Positions 14,946 through 27,400 of a DNA stretch of 64,000 bases are shown here, one piece after another. A model generated the notes under the pieces. That model had not been told where the DNA came from, did not search any database, and saw only the letters and a list, made by a program, of their open reading frames with translations. Every line of letters starts with the position of its first letter. Within the stretch, counting starts at the first letter, position 1. The translations under genes were made by a program, and so were the position numbers. The DNA is from Ascaris suum (lineage: Eukaryota > Nematoda > Chromadorea > Rhabditida > Ascarididae): positions 1,133,501 through 1,197,500 of the forward strand of contig CM024183.1 in assembly GCA_013433145.1 (NCBI GenBank), given 5' to 3'.

Positions 14946-17806
14946 ATGTGGATGAGATTATATGATTTTATCGTTTTTCTATCTATTTTTACTCTCGGTG
15001 AAACTGTAATGTGTCGATCAACTTTACAACGTCCAAGAATACGCTATCAAAGATTGGTTAGCTTTTTTTTTTCAAAATTTTCTAACAATACGAGAAATAC
15101 AATTACTCTCATTATTCTATTATCGAAAGAATGAAAGATAAAATATAAAAATATATAATTTAATTAAAACCAAAAAATATCCACCAAAATATTAATAATA
15201 AAAGAAAGTTGGCTTGATTTTTTTCCTATCTGACGGAGAGAAAAGTTTTAGTCGCTGTCATGCAGGACGTAATAAAACTAAAATCATTTCAATCTACCAA
15301 ATTTAAAACTGAATTAAATTAATTGAAAAGTGAAACATTTAAATCAATGTTACAATCGTCGAATTTTTCATGAAGAGCACTAAATAAAAGCGAATATCAA
15401 GCTAAATGACCTATCAACGTTAAATTCGTACGAATCGGAAGAAAAGTCGAGAAAATTGGTCAAGACAAATGCATGAGTCCACCTCCCCAATAGAACTACA
15501 TCAAGCACTAACTCTTCGATATCAAGTTTGCCATTTTCAGAGGAATTCATTTCAAAGAAAAAAAAAACTTTTCTACCTGAGGTACCTCAAATAGGATCTC
15601 GGCAATCGTAATGTTTCAAGGCGGTACCATCATCATCATCTACGTAATTCTAACGTAGCAAAAACTATGACATATGGTTCACACCGTTCTAAAATTAATA
15701 TATTCGAAAAAAAAGTGAAAAAAGACAGAATTTTGATGATCTAAATACCGTGTGAATAAAAATATCGCAAAAAATTGTAATGAATAAATAGCAAATGTTA
15801 CATTAATAACTACTAAAAGGATGAAGGTTATTGATTTACTTTTTCTTACTATAACGAGTAAACATGAAGTAAAGGTAAACTATTACTACGGACAAAGGTA
15901 AAGGTGTTTCTTGTGGTATGTTAGTTTCACGTTGAATTCTATTTCATTTATTATTAAAGTAAAAATTTCATCTATAATGAAATAAAAATGTCATCTATCG
16001 TCAATTTGCAGCATTTTTGTTTTGCACAACACCTAAATTCGCTTTTTTTTATACAACTGTTTACGTCATATTGTATATATTCCCATTAGATTTTTTCATT
16101 GAGGTCGTTCTTATGCAGATTTTTGAGTTTTTTAAAGATTATTTCATCGGAATCCCTCAAATCAAATTCCCTTTGCTACCAGTCCATCTCGTCTTTTAGA
16201 CCTTATTAACACTAAAGATTATAATAGATGATAAAGAGGTCATTCTAATACGTCTTATTTACAGCCGGTTATAAACAAACATTGTGCTAAGAATATTCAC
16301 AATTGTGCTATTATTCAAATACTTATTGATAATCGAACTATTACCTTCCCACAATGTGAAGGTGAAGTGATTCGAGGAGCATTCGGTCGACTTTCCGCTA
16401 AATGTGAGGTAAGTAGCCAATATTTAATATGGAAGTATCGGAAATAGAAGGGGGCAATAGGTTGTACAACCTTCTACGGCTCTGACGTAAGAATAATAGT
16501 GCGTATGAAACCTCTAAAATGATAAACGATTTGAAACTATTGTATTGTCATGTATGTACCAATCATGAACCATGAAGATTTACCTGCTCTAAAATTACCT
16601 AGACAATATAGTTTTGGAAGTTGAAATCGCGTTAAAAAAACTATTTGCTTACTATTTCGTGGAATATGGCCCTATGAGTCCGCTCCGTTCTCCAAATACA
16701 GAATCACCTCGTTCTTTGGAATTTATCGATGCAGAAGCTTCAACATCCTCGAACGATTGCTGATTTTTTATTATGAACAGATCATGGATAGATCATGGAT
16801 TTGGAACATATTTACCTGCGAAAGGTTGCAGACCTTTCTAGATAGATTTATAAATATTGTAATGCCGAACAAATGAAGAGTTATTTTACACTATGGTCAT
16901 AAAAACTTGTCAATAGTAAGGGAATTAATATTGTTGTAGTTAAGGGGAACTGATACTTGCTCTTAAATTCATACCTCTTCATACATCGTATTTCAATAAA
17001 ATTGGCGTTTCTACAAATGTTCAGTTTCGGTGAATCGGTTTAAAAAAAAATTGCTTGCCCGTTATGCTTTCAAAGAAGAAACGTTGACTCAAGCCTGAAA
17101 TTAATTCATTCTTCATTAGCCATTTTCAATACTCCAATCTACTGCAGTATTCAATCAGTATTATTGCAGTCAACTCTTTAGCCTTAATAACAGACGACCG
17201 AATTATGAGTGATAATTCATATGCAAGTGGAATTTCAAAAATTTCCGTTCGACGGTGTTTTTCATGAAAATGGTGCGAGAGTGAAGGGTCGCCGAGAACC
17301 TTTGGCTAAATACAATAACTTGGCATCGTTGGCCAAAAGGTTTCAGGTTTCAAGCATATGAAAAAAAAAATTCGAAAATCGCTCTAGAGGAACCCAAAAT
17401 TTCCCACCTGTTTTATTCTTCAGCTCCTCACTTTCTCCTCTCTTCTTATAATTTGTTTTTTCTTTTTAAAAGCAGTCATGCTTACATAAAAATGGATTGA
17501 TGGAGCAAATGGATATTAACAGAGAGTTCATGCAATGAGAGATGATTGAATAATCTTTTTTTTTGTTTCCAGAACAACACGGAATGCGTGGAAAGAATCG
17601 ACCGTTATGGATGGTCAAGGACATGTTGTTGCAATACGAATCTATGTAATACGGATGACTTTATATCAAGATCCGGTAACGATACGACATATTTATTGAT
17701 CTTTTGTGTTACTTGTGTTGCAATTGCAGTTGCATTACGTCTCGCTTGTTGTATATCGTCACATTGTCGAAGTGAGGAAATACCACATAGAAAAATCAGT
17801 TTTTAA
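14946..17806 (+). CDS. three-finger (Ly6/activin-receptor-like) type I membrane protein
   Basis: Exons are 14946-15056, 16265-16408 and 17573-17806, with both introns in phase 0 (donors GTTAGC and GTAAGT; acceptors ATTTACAG and TTTCCAG). The product is 162 residues. Residues 1-22 form a signal peptide (MWMRLYDFIVFLSIF). A cysteine-rich ectodomain follows, with Cys at 44, 51, 68, 84, 90, 103-105 and 110. It ends in CCCNTNLCN, the terminal signature of activin-receptor ectodomains and Ly6/uPAR three-finger folds. A hydrophobic helix at about 124-140 and a short basic tail ending HRKISF follow, so the protein is a single-pass surface protein rather than GPI-anchored. There is no kinase domain. 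Likely roles are ligand or receptor binding or modulation at the cell surface, which is inference from the fold. AATAAA occurs near 18273. The start is the first ATG giving a signal peptide. Confidence 0.82.
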
Positions 17807-19282
17807 ATGGCAAAAAAAAAAAAATTTTTTTTTCCTTTCACTAAATTTCATTAAATGTCGACAAAAGCTTAATAATTTTTTATTGATAAACAACGAATGA
17901 AATATAGAATATGCTTGAAAAAGTTCATTTTATCGTTCGATTTCGTTGAGAAACGATGGATTCATGGATCGGGATCAATCATGAGTGGAATCACATTCAG
18001 TCATTTGCGCCAAGTGCAGTAAATTGAAGATTCAATAAGGAGCATTCATAAACTGTATCAACCAAAATCACTGCAATTATTCAATAACAAATTTTACCGT
18101 TGTTTTATTTCAAAATGTAATGAAAATCATTTCTAAGTGATAATTGCAGAGTCGTTTCCTTTGGCTGAAATGTGAAAAAGTAATTATATATATTTTGTTC
18201 AAAGTATTAAAAAAATCGTTTGTTTGCATTTTCTTTTAAAGTTTTCGCATCAATTATATTTCCTTTGAATTAATAAAATATAAAAAGTAGGAGCGATCTT
18301 TTTTTATTGCCGTATTTAGTCGAGGTGAATGAAGATTTTTCAGTGATATTTTAATTCGAAAGTATAAAATACTATTATTATACTTTATGATATACTATTT
18401 TGAAATGTATATTATTAATTTTTAGTTTAGATACACTAAAGTGTTATATATTATTAATTCATTCTTGAGTATAATGAGGCGATTTTATTACTCACTTTTT
18501 ATGATCAATAAATTTGCATAAACTTCATCATATTATTATCACCATGAAAAAATCATATTTATTATGTTATAATTTTATTATTGAACGAAAAAAACTTGCT
18601 AAATGTTGATTTTCATACGTATTCATTTATAATGAAATAAATCGAATAATGTAACTAAATTACTCTCACCAACATTTAAGTCTTTAATTTCAATTACTGT
18701 CAAATATGCATGCACCCGTCAAATTACTATATTAAATTGTAAGTTACTGTCATAAAGTCGAATTCTACTAAATTCAGTCTCGCTGGTGAACTGGATGCTT
18801 ATTAATTGTTCATTTTATAAGGTTCATAAAATTAAAAAAAAAAGAATAATGAAGAAGTGGAAAAGTGCATTTGGCACGCTTGCATGACATGCGCTTATTT
18901 TATATTATCTCACCCCACCACCCGCTTGATCACAATATTTAAGAACAATGCCAAACGCATATTACAACGTTTTTCTACACTAATGAAGGGTTAGTCGACT
19001 CTCCAACAAAAAAAAAAAACTTCAAGTTCTGTTCGGCCGACAGCGGAACGAACTTGATCTATAGGTTTAGATGATTTTGAATGACAGTTGCTCATTCAGA
19101 AGTCAGTCGATTGTATCGGCACTGATGGATCAGGCATTACTTAGTTTTTTGCCATAGTGCCATAGTTTTTGTGGTTGACGGCCCTAAATTGCCGCAGGGC
19201 AGGATGGACATCAGTGCCTGTACGTGCACACACATACGTGCACAAAGCACACGAACACGCACACATATGCGCGCATATTACG
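17807..19282. other. AT-rich spacer, no gene seen
   Basis: This is 3' flanking and intergenic DNA. It is strongly AT-rich, with a short CA/GT-rich patch at 19217-19278 and no frame or splice pair worth calling. Confidence 0.6.
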
Positions 19283-22135
19283 TCATGCCATAACGTGACG
19301 ACACCATAAAAATTTACTCATGCACCTAATAATAATGCGGTATAAATGTGAAACGGACACGTGCGTTCTGGCTTGCTTCTTGAAATAGCTATGCAGGGAT
19401 CTAACTCTAGCAATAATCTGTACATGGAGCCGGCCATAATAGCTCTGACTCCCAAAGGCTCCTGGAAAGCATTTATTAACAAAAGTATTTCGGGCGTTAT
19501 TGACGTTGCTTCGAAGAATTTGAATGATTCGATAGTCATTTCTAAAATGGCGATGTTTTTCAATTTTTTGAAAACGAATTTTTAAAAAAAAATGCTCAGC
19601 ATATAAAATATAAAGTAAAAAAATAAAATAAAGTTTTTTTTTAATTAAGGAAATAATATTTATAAAGAAATTTTTAACACATAGAATTTTTTTTTGGAAA
19701 ATAAAAAAAAATGCATCGAAAAATTTAAATTTTTCGAGAAAAAAAAAAGCACACACACATACGATAGTATAGTGTATCGACTGAATTATTATCGAAGACG
19801 TCAAATGAATGCAGAAGAAAAACGCCGAACACGTTTCGCATTACCTTTAACGTAACATCACTAAATTCTCATCATTCGTATTTCATTCTTTCTTCGAAAT
19901 TGTCATTCGATTGTTTCAATTTGATATTTTTGCGCAAAATTTTTCGCTAAAATTATATTTGAAAATTTGCTTAAAAAGATTTTCATTAAATTTTTTCTTT
20001 TTTTTTGAAAAAATTACAACAATAAAAATTTCAATGTTGTTTTTTTTTTAGATTCTGAGAAAAACACAAGTGATGAATATTTTAATGAATGAAATTTTTT
20101 ACGAGTTGAAAATTTCATAAGAGAATAAGTTTATTTTTCTTCAAATATTTAGCAATCTCAGTGATTTAGATTTTTTTTTAAAAAAAATGCAAATATGAAA
20201 TATTATATAAAAATAAGTGATTTTTCAAGTCCCGATTATTTGGATTTCCTCATGTGGAAAATTTAGCGGAACTCTCTGAAGAATAGCGGATTTTAAAGGA
20301 TGATATGATAATTTATTGATTACGTATGAATGAAATGAACTAAACTGGGGGATGCTTAAACAGTCGTTGTCTTGTTCGTCTTATTAGTTCTTTGATTAGC
20401 AACTAAAAGTTTATTTAATTAGAATTTTAATTGATATCTATAAATAATTAGAACTTAATTGGAAATTATTGGGTTCAGCAAAATTTTTTTTTTCATATTT
20501 TTTCGCAAGTAAGAAAATGATGCGAGGTTTGTAATAAAAATATTCTTTCTTCTACTCTCATGAAATACCTAATTATTACTAGTACAATTAAAGTGTAACT
20601 AATGGTGACTTCAGATTGTCGCGGTGTTGCAAGGAGGTGGTTGCCTTCAATGGTGTCATAAACTCCACTTATAGTACAAACAATTTAAATAATATCGTAA
20701 AAGTAAGTTCAATTGAAGTTTTAACTAAAGAGTTAAAAGTTGCTTAATTTTTATTGCTTTACTTTTTCACTAGTTTTGTTACGTGATTTGATTCTCGTTA
20801 AAATATTTGTAATTGCTTTATTTTCCCTTAGAATATTTGTAATTGAAATTAAAGTGGAAAAAAAATCATAAAAACAAAACAAATTTCTTACTTTATTCAT
20901 TGCTTTCTTTTTTGTAAGTTGATTTTAGCGAACTTTCCGATCTTCGATCTCCACTCCGACTATTATATATTGAGACCTACACATCCCGAAATATTGCTAT
21001 TTAATTTCCTTGAAAAGTGGAAACTATCTTACTGTGCTCAAATATTTCAAAATATAGTGAGGATTGTTCTCTCCACTAACTTTACAGTGATAATAAATAC
21101 GCATGAAAATTATTTATAATTGTAATGAAAAGATTTGTTATAAATGAAGAAATAAATTTATATGAAGAAAAAAAAATTCTTCGAGAAACGTTCAACTTTT
21201 CTAAAATAAAAAATAATAAAATTAAAATCAATGAAATTAAACGAATTAAAAATGAAATGAAATAAAATTAAAACAATAATAGTGTGAAAAAAAATATATT
21301 CGTTAGAAAAATTTTGAGATATTTTTGACTAGAATTTTAATTAGAAATTTTAATAATTGAGGAAAAAAAAATTATTCGGCAAGAATTATTTATTAATGAG
21401 TCCATGTAGAGAATATTATCGAAATTGTGCATAAATAATGTTGGTTGAATGTAATGGTTTGTACGTTAAATATATATGATGCCTAAAGTATGCAAAGAAA
21501 ATTGAGTGCTAATAGATACGGCTGGAGCATTCAAATTACTTTCGAAGGCAACATTGAGCTCAGCTAATGTTGGCGATTTGTCTTTAATACTTTTCATCGA
21601 TGTGTTCTTTAACTGTGGATGATTCGATTTTCCATTTCAATTCCTATGCGATTTTTTCCATTTCAATTCCTATGCGATTCGATTTCAATTCCTGCAAATA
21701 TTACATGTTGCCATATAACTAATGAAATAAATTACTATTGGCATTCTGTGCTCGTTATCATTTTTCCACTTCGATTCTTAGATTATTTTAATTAAAAATT
21801 TATGACAGTAAGTTATTAAGTTGAAGTTTTTTAGGGTCAGTGATTGCTATCAAAGAAAACTAGAGATAGGCCGCTTACTTGAAAAGAGGGAGCGAAGTAC
21901 ACTTGTTGCTTGTTGAAGAGTAGAATAAGAATTGAAATCCATTTGCATATATACTATCATCAAAATCCTTAATGATCGAAGAAAATGTCAAAAAAAACTG
22001 TGGTATATCGTCGAAACTAATATCAGAGGTCAGATTTTTGCTTTGAGGGCAATAGGAGTACAAATTGCCCGGCTGCGCTATTTCTTTCGGCGTATAAACG
22101 CAATGATGTTTATCAATCATCGAAATGACCATCAT
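19283..22135 (-). CDS. fragmentary gene, probable membrane protein of unknown family
   Basis: The two best exons on the minus strand are 20667-20569 and 19541-19283 (stop). They join in phase 2 with donor GTATTT and acceptor CATTTTAG. The first gives a short polar stretch followed by the hydrophobic segment SYTLIVLVII. The second gives an 85-residue basic helical tail containing NKCFPGAFGSQSYYG and ending CRHVMA. Further candidate exons upstream are 21612-21520 (frame contains SPTLAELNVAFESN) and about 22135-21879 (contains SDISFDDIPQFF, donor GTAAGC). Their phases do not join cleanly to the later exons, so at least one exon is missing or broken. Other frames across 19.3-19.6 kb and 20.6 kb also look open, so strand and frame are not certain. 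No family is recognised. It may be a decayed gene. Confidence 0.35.
21625..21694. repeat. tandem repeat, 24-26 bp unit, 2.7 copies
   Basis: Units 21625-21648 and 21649-21674 share CCATTTCAATTCCTATG. A shortened third copy runs to 21694. The repeat abuts the candidate exon at 21612-21520. Confidence 0.85.
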
Positions 22136-23124
22136 TATTCGATTTGCTTTACTTTTTTTTTGAAATTTTTACATACTTTTTCAAAATTTTTTAAAAATTT
22201 CTATTTAAAATCTATTTATTTATTCAATATATTTGATGTTATTTTATTCTCAAAAATTTCAACATTCTTTTCATTAAGTTTATTCAGTTTTTTCATTATT
22301 TGTATTTTGTAATTTATTTTCTCCAAAAAAAAGCGCAATATGACAGCATTTTATTTGGCGTATTATTGGCGCTCTGAAAGTAAAAAAATATAAAAATGAT
22401 TTTAAAATGAAAGAAAAGAAAAAATTCACTAATAGAAATTTATTCGCTTTAAAAATTTTCCACTTATTTCATTTACGTTATCTATCATAGAATATATTAA
22501 TCGCTAAGAAGTTTTTGGAAATTCTTTTTCTTTTTTTTTCTTCAATTTTTTTTACGCTGGTTTATTTAGAAAATTTGCAACAAGAATGTATTGACCATCA
22601 CCGCTGCTCAACCATCCTCCCTTCCACCCTAACCCTCCTCCCCACCTCTTTCCCTTCAACGCCCCCTCCCCGGGCCTCTATCTCTCTTCAGGCATTATTC
22701 TCTTCGTGCCTCAAAGATTGTTTACTCTTTGATTTTGCAATAGTATAAATGAATAATTTCTATATTGTTCGCATCAAACAGCTGTTTGCTATAGAAATTT
22801 CCTGATTTACTATCAATTAACATAAGCTCGCGAAGGACAAATCATCAATAAATTCAGTTCTAAACGAATTCTTTGAGTCGTATCAATACCTGTTCACCTT
22901 TTGACGGTGTGACGTATTTTGGGTAGGTACCACATATTCTAAAAGAATTAGACACTTGCTGAAAACTTGCTGAGACTGAGAGGGAAAGGCGCTGATAAAC
23001 TCCGGCAACGAGCTCATTGGGGACAATCATTCTTTTGATAAGCTTTAGGTGTCAGGTTGAACTTCATTTCCGCTTTCTTACGAGAATACATACGTATATG
23101 CACATCTGTTTGCTTCTTCTTTAG

Positions 23125-23166
23125 TTTCAAGTAGCGATTCACGAAAGCAAAAACCATGAATATAAT
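23125..23166 (+). other. candidate 14-codon exon
   Basis: It is flanked by a good acceptor (TTCTTTAG) and a consensus donor (GTAAGT), and is open in phase 0. Joined to the exon at 24415 it would read on in frame through CGATCA into the ATG. This competes with the view that 24415 is a trans-splice site. Confidence 0.2.
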
Positions 23167-23746
23167 GTAAGTATTCTAAACGCAGTTTTTTTTTCCCCAT
23201 CAGTTGATTAAATTTCCACATCATTTTTGCATATTTAGTAATGCCATAAAATTTGCATATGGAAATTTCTTCGTGATCGATTTTATATAGCTAAAAAAAA
23301 TTTTTTTTGTAGAGGACTCTTACGCTCGACTAATTACGTATGGATCAATTTTTCGTTATCCTCTTTCTATAGTTATGCGATTATTTGCTTTGATAGGCTG
23401 TGCTTTAAAATTCAAAGATCGGTGTCCTTTCTTCTGGAAGCATGTTTCCAAATTTTCAAGGCTAAAAAAAAATCCGCTTTCCGTGCTAGACTTTTTTCTT
23501 CACACATTATGTAGATTTGTCGTTTACAAATATTGCTATTAGTATATGTGCTGAAATTTAGGATCTCTCTTTTTTTAAACTCTTATATAATACAACTAGG
23601 TTGATTTCAAAATTGCCAGTACCTTAATAGGTAGATAGATGCATTATTACACCTCGATCAAGGTAGACTACACAGCTTGAGCTGCTCAAATATTTCATCT
23701 GTTTTGAGTACTTCATTTATATGATTAAGAGATATATTGGAGGGAA

Positions 23747-23761
23747 GGGGGGGGGGGGGGG
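23747..23761. repeat. poly-G run (15)
   Basis: G15 inside a wider GGGA-rich stretch at 23739-23769, able in principle to form a G-quadruplex. Confidence 0.93.
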
Positions 23762-24410
23762 AGGGAGGGTCCCTGCAAATAAAACATTTGTGAGTTTAGC
23801 CTGTTAATAACTGTTTATGCGTCAGCTTGTTTTCTCTATTTGTGACGTATGAGGAAAAATCTAGAGCATATCAACTTATGTGTGAGTCGAATACGTATGC
23901 TAAATACCTGGCGCAGGTGGAAAAATATTTATCGATCAGGTGGTACATGTGAAGGAATTTTGCGTCATATAGGTAGAGCAGGTGAATGGTTGTATATTAC
24001 AAAGATGACCTTCATAAATTCGTAAGCGTGAAGAAGAAAAACCATAAAAATATGTTTAACATAATCAAACGTACTTTTAATTTAAAATTATGAGTGAATT
24101 GAGTGCTTTCAAAGAATTTATAAAAGGGCAATTAAACAGGTATAACACACCGATAAGTGTCAACCCGTTGGTTTGAATGTTCCACATTTTCCTACCTTTT
24201 GAATTTTTTTCCTCATTTTTTTCATTTTTTAAAAAAATTTCATCGTTAAATTTCATGTTTTTCCCTCTCCAAAAAAAAAAAAAATTCTTTTCAATAATTT
24301 TTGATTGCTAATTTACATACAAAGATTAGTTTATGGGAAAATTATTGTCATTTCTAAGTGAAGCTAAAATTGAACTATTGAAGAAGACGACTGAATTTTG
24401 ATTTCATCTT

Positions 24411-24420
24411 TCAGCGATCA
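24411..24420 (+). promoter_or_regulatory. probable SL trans-splice acceptor
   Basis: CTTTCAG ends at 24414 and the ATG of the coiled-coil gene starts at 24421, leaving a 6-base leader. In nematodes SL1 is usually added a few bases before the ATG at a TTTCAG site. An internal cis-splice acceptor is the alternative. Confidence 0.45.
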
Positions 24421-27400
24421 ATGGAGAAGGTGCTAGCACAATTAGATAGTATAATATCTCGCATTCCAACTCCAGCAACACCGACCAACACTATCACCGA
24501 CAAACAACATAGTATCGTTGATCGGTTTGTTCATTTATCTTTATTCTTTTATTCGCCTTTTATTATTTATTATTTTTTGAAATACACATTGATGATTTCG
24601 ATGAAATTATATGAGTAAATGATTTTAAAAAATCATTTCTTGATAATTTTACATTAAAAAAAAATTTTTTTATTGTTTCAATATTTACATAATAATAGCA
24701 AATTCCAAAAGAAAATTTCGAAATTAAAAAAAATGAAAATAATGTTAAATCAATAAATGAGTCCGATGAGAGATCCAAAAGCCGATTCGGTGCCACCGGT
24801 TGGCACAATTCGTCGTTTTCATCGCAAAAAAAAAAAACTTCCCATCCAAACAACTTTTTTTCCAACTTGCCACTTAAGAAGTTGATCACTATTCCACATT
24901 CTCCTATACATTTATATTTCATTGCTTTCAAAGTATTTTGACTGTCCAGCTGTCACTAACGAATATCCGCAATTCTTGAGAAATATCTAACTGTCATTAA
25001 AATAGCTCCGATTGTTGATTGTTTTCGATTTGATTGATCAGCTGTCACTAACGATTTCGACAATTCTTAAGAAACTTCTAATTGTTAATTATATAGCTTT
25101 GTTCGTTGATTATTTTCTTTATAATGTTCAAAAGGCGTATTCTTGGAATTGATTTTTTCGACGCATCATCATCATAGTAAGTTATTATTTTATTTTTATG
25201 ATCGCTTTTTTTTCTTCAATAAATTTTCGACGAAATTTTTTAAATGGAAAATCGAGATGAAATACCCCATGAAAGATGAAACAACTTCCGGGAGAGAGGA
25301 AACGAAGCGGCTGTTCACGGTTATCTTCAGTACTGATAATAGCTATTACTTTATTTTTGTAATGATAGGAGGCATCATTAAGATCGAACGTTCGTCAACC
25401 GCACTATTGGGGACGGGAGAGGAAGAGAGAAAGAGGGGAAAATAAAAGATGCGAAGCGGTTTCTATTCATTCTCTCCGGAATATTAGGCCTTTTAACTGC
25501 ATTAATTATGTTTTTTTCTCATTGAAGAGTTCTGTCTCATAGATGTATCATGAAAGATTCTGAAAAAAAAAAAATCTGATCAGTTCTTGAAAAAAAATTA
25601 AATCATTATTCCTCCTAGATATATGACTTTATTATAAATATACCCTGAAATAATTTTGCATAATTGAGTGAATTAATCGTTATAAATTAATGTTGAAATT
25701 ATAGTGGCCCAACAACGTCGACCATTGATGATATTTTGGATGTATGTCGAGATCAAGCAAAAAAAAATTCGTGAAATCTCTGAGGAAAATATTCGTCTAC
25801 GAGAAACAGTACGTTATTAATTTGAATTTTTATGCGTAAATGATTTTTGATCATATATTTTTTATCGTATCATATGTTAGAATGTCATCTGTTATTAATT
25901 AACCATAAATTTTAAAATTATGGCAATTTCTTTTTTTTTATTTCGAATGTTTAAAAAAAAATTATATTGCGCTGTTATTTCCGTTGATGGATATTTCGTA
26001 GAACTATTTCCCCAATAATATAACTATTCTTATTTTCCTTTTTTTTTTTTATTTAACATCTAGATTTCTTAAGATATACAGTGCTACTTCGAATAGAACC
26101 CCTTAACGATTAAGGAAAATTTATGTCACTTTTTCGAAGAAAGTAAAACTTCAAATTATTTGTTTCCATATATTTGAGGCGTCATAATACTATATAATTG
26201 TTCATTTACTAAATTTAGACGAACTTTTTGAAGAAATAGTAAAGATATTTTAATGAAACCTGTAACTTCCTGAAATTTTGGGAAAAATTTCCTTGAATAA
26301 CTTCCTGGAAATTCTGCGCTCTTAAACGTTTTTTTCGAGATAAATGACTTGTAGTTTCGGAATATTTCAAACTATTTTCTCTACGATCTTTAAACCTATA
26401 AAATGCTTCTCATATGCAAGAATGCAGCTAGCTTTGTTCATCAGGTATGCCAATTGCAAGCAGCATTAAATTTTGCACACGAGATGACTGCATCAGCTAG
26501 CGCTGAGAGGAAAGCGGCTCGAGGTACTGCAATGGAGATTGAACGTCAGCTCGAGATCGCACTTCGGGAGAAGAGAGCACTCGAAGATGGCCTTCAAAAA
26601 GCTCATCTCTACATCAATGAAGCAAAAAAGAAAATGCTTGCTGAAGAGAGAAAAAACGAACAAACACAAACACAATTGAACGAACTCAAAGAAAGGTTTC
26701 TTTTTTTTTCCACTTATTTATCTTTTTTCTCTCTTTATTTATTTATCCTTTCTTTATTACTTTTTATTTATTTAATTCATTCTTTCTCTCTTTGTTTATT
26801 CTCTCTTTCTTTCCTTTTCTTATCTAATCGAACTTCGTAATATGATAGTTCCATCTTTTATATTCTTGAAATATTTCTTCAGCCATCTTCTTAAGGTGGT
26901 GTTAAATAGAGAACTCCATACTAAATTCCACAAACCGATATGATTACCTCTGAAGTAAGCACAGGTATACACCAGCCAGGTTGTACATAAAACGACGCGT
27001 TTGTTCCAGATAGTTGTTAAAATGTCTATGAAATTGTTCCTGGTAAATGAGTCATGAAGGTGTATTTATCAATCCAAGGTTAATGAGGGTGAATTTTAAT
27101 GAGTTGAGAGATGTTTGGCGGTCTGCCCATTCGTCCTTTCGTACAAAACAAATAGATCCCGACTAAACGCTATACTATTGATGGATGAGTGACAACAATT
27201 GTAGAAGAGGAGAAATCAATGAAAATTCATTATGTCGCATTCAGCACTAAATTTCTTTACACAACTTTTTGGATTTGCTTCGATGAAATTTGAAGAGGGA
27301 GGAGGAGGGGAGGGGTGAGTTACAGTCCCTTCACCTGCTCAAATTCGTCGAGATTCTTTGTGATATTTTGGGAGAATGATGCCAGCCATAGGACTGAGCA

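Larger units (their letters stand above)
22136..24414. other. spacer with one possible small exon
   Basis: Mostly AT-rich. A pyrimidine-rich tract lies at about 22600-22690 and a G15 run at 23747-23761. At 23125-23166 a 42-base phase-0 segment (FQVAIHESKNHEYN) lies between TCTTTAG and GTAAGT. It could be an upstream exon of the coiled-coil gene that begins at 24415, since the phases agree, but no start exon for it was found. Confidence 0.4.

Noticed and set aside
20614..20702. Plus-strand exon with CTTCAG acceptor and GTAAGT donor (contains RCCKEVVAFNG)
   Set aside because: The minus strand over the same bases gives a hydrophobic exon that joins the next exon in phase. The plus version has only one possible short partner at 20930.
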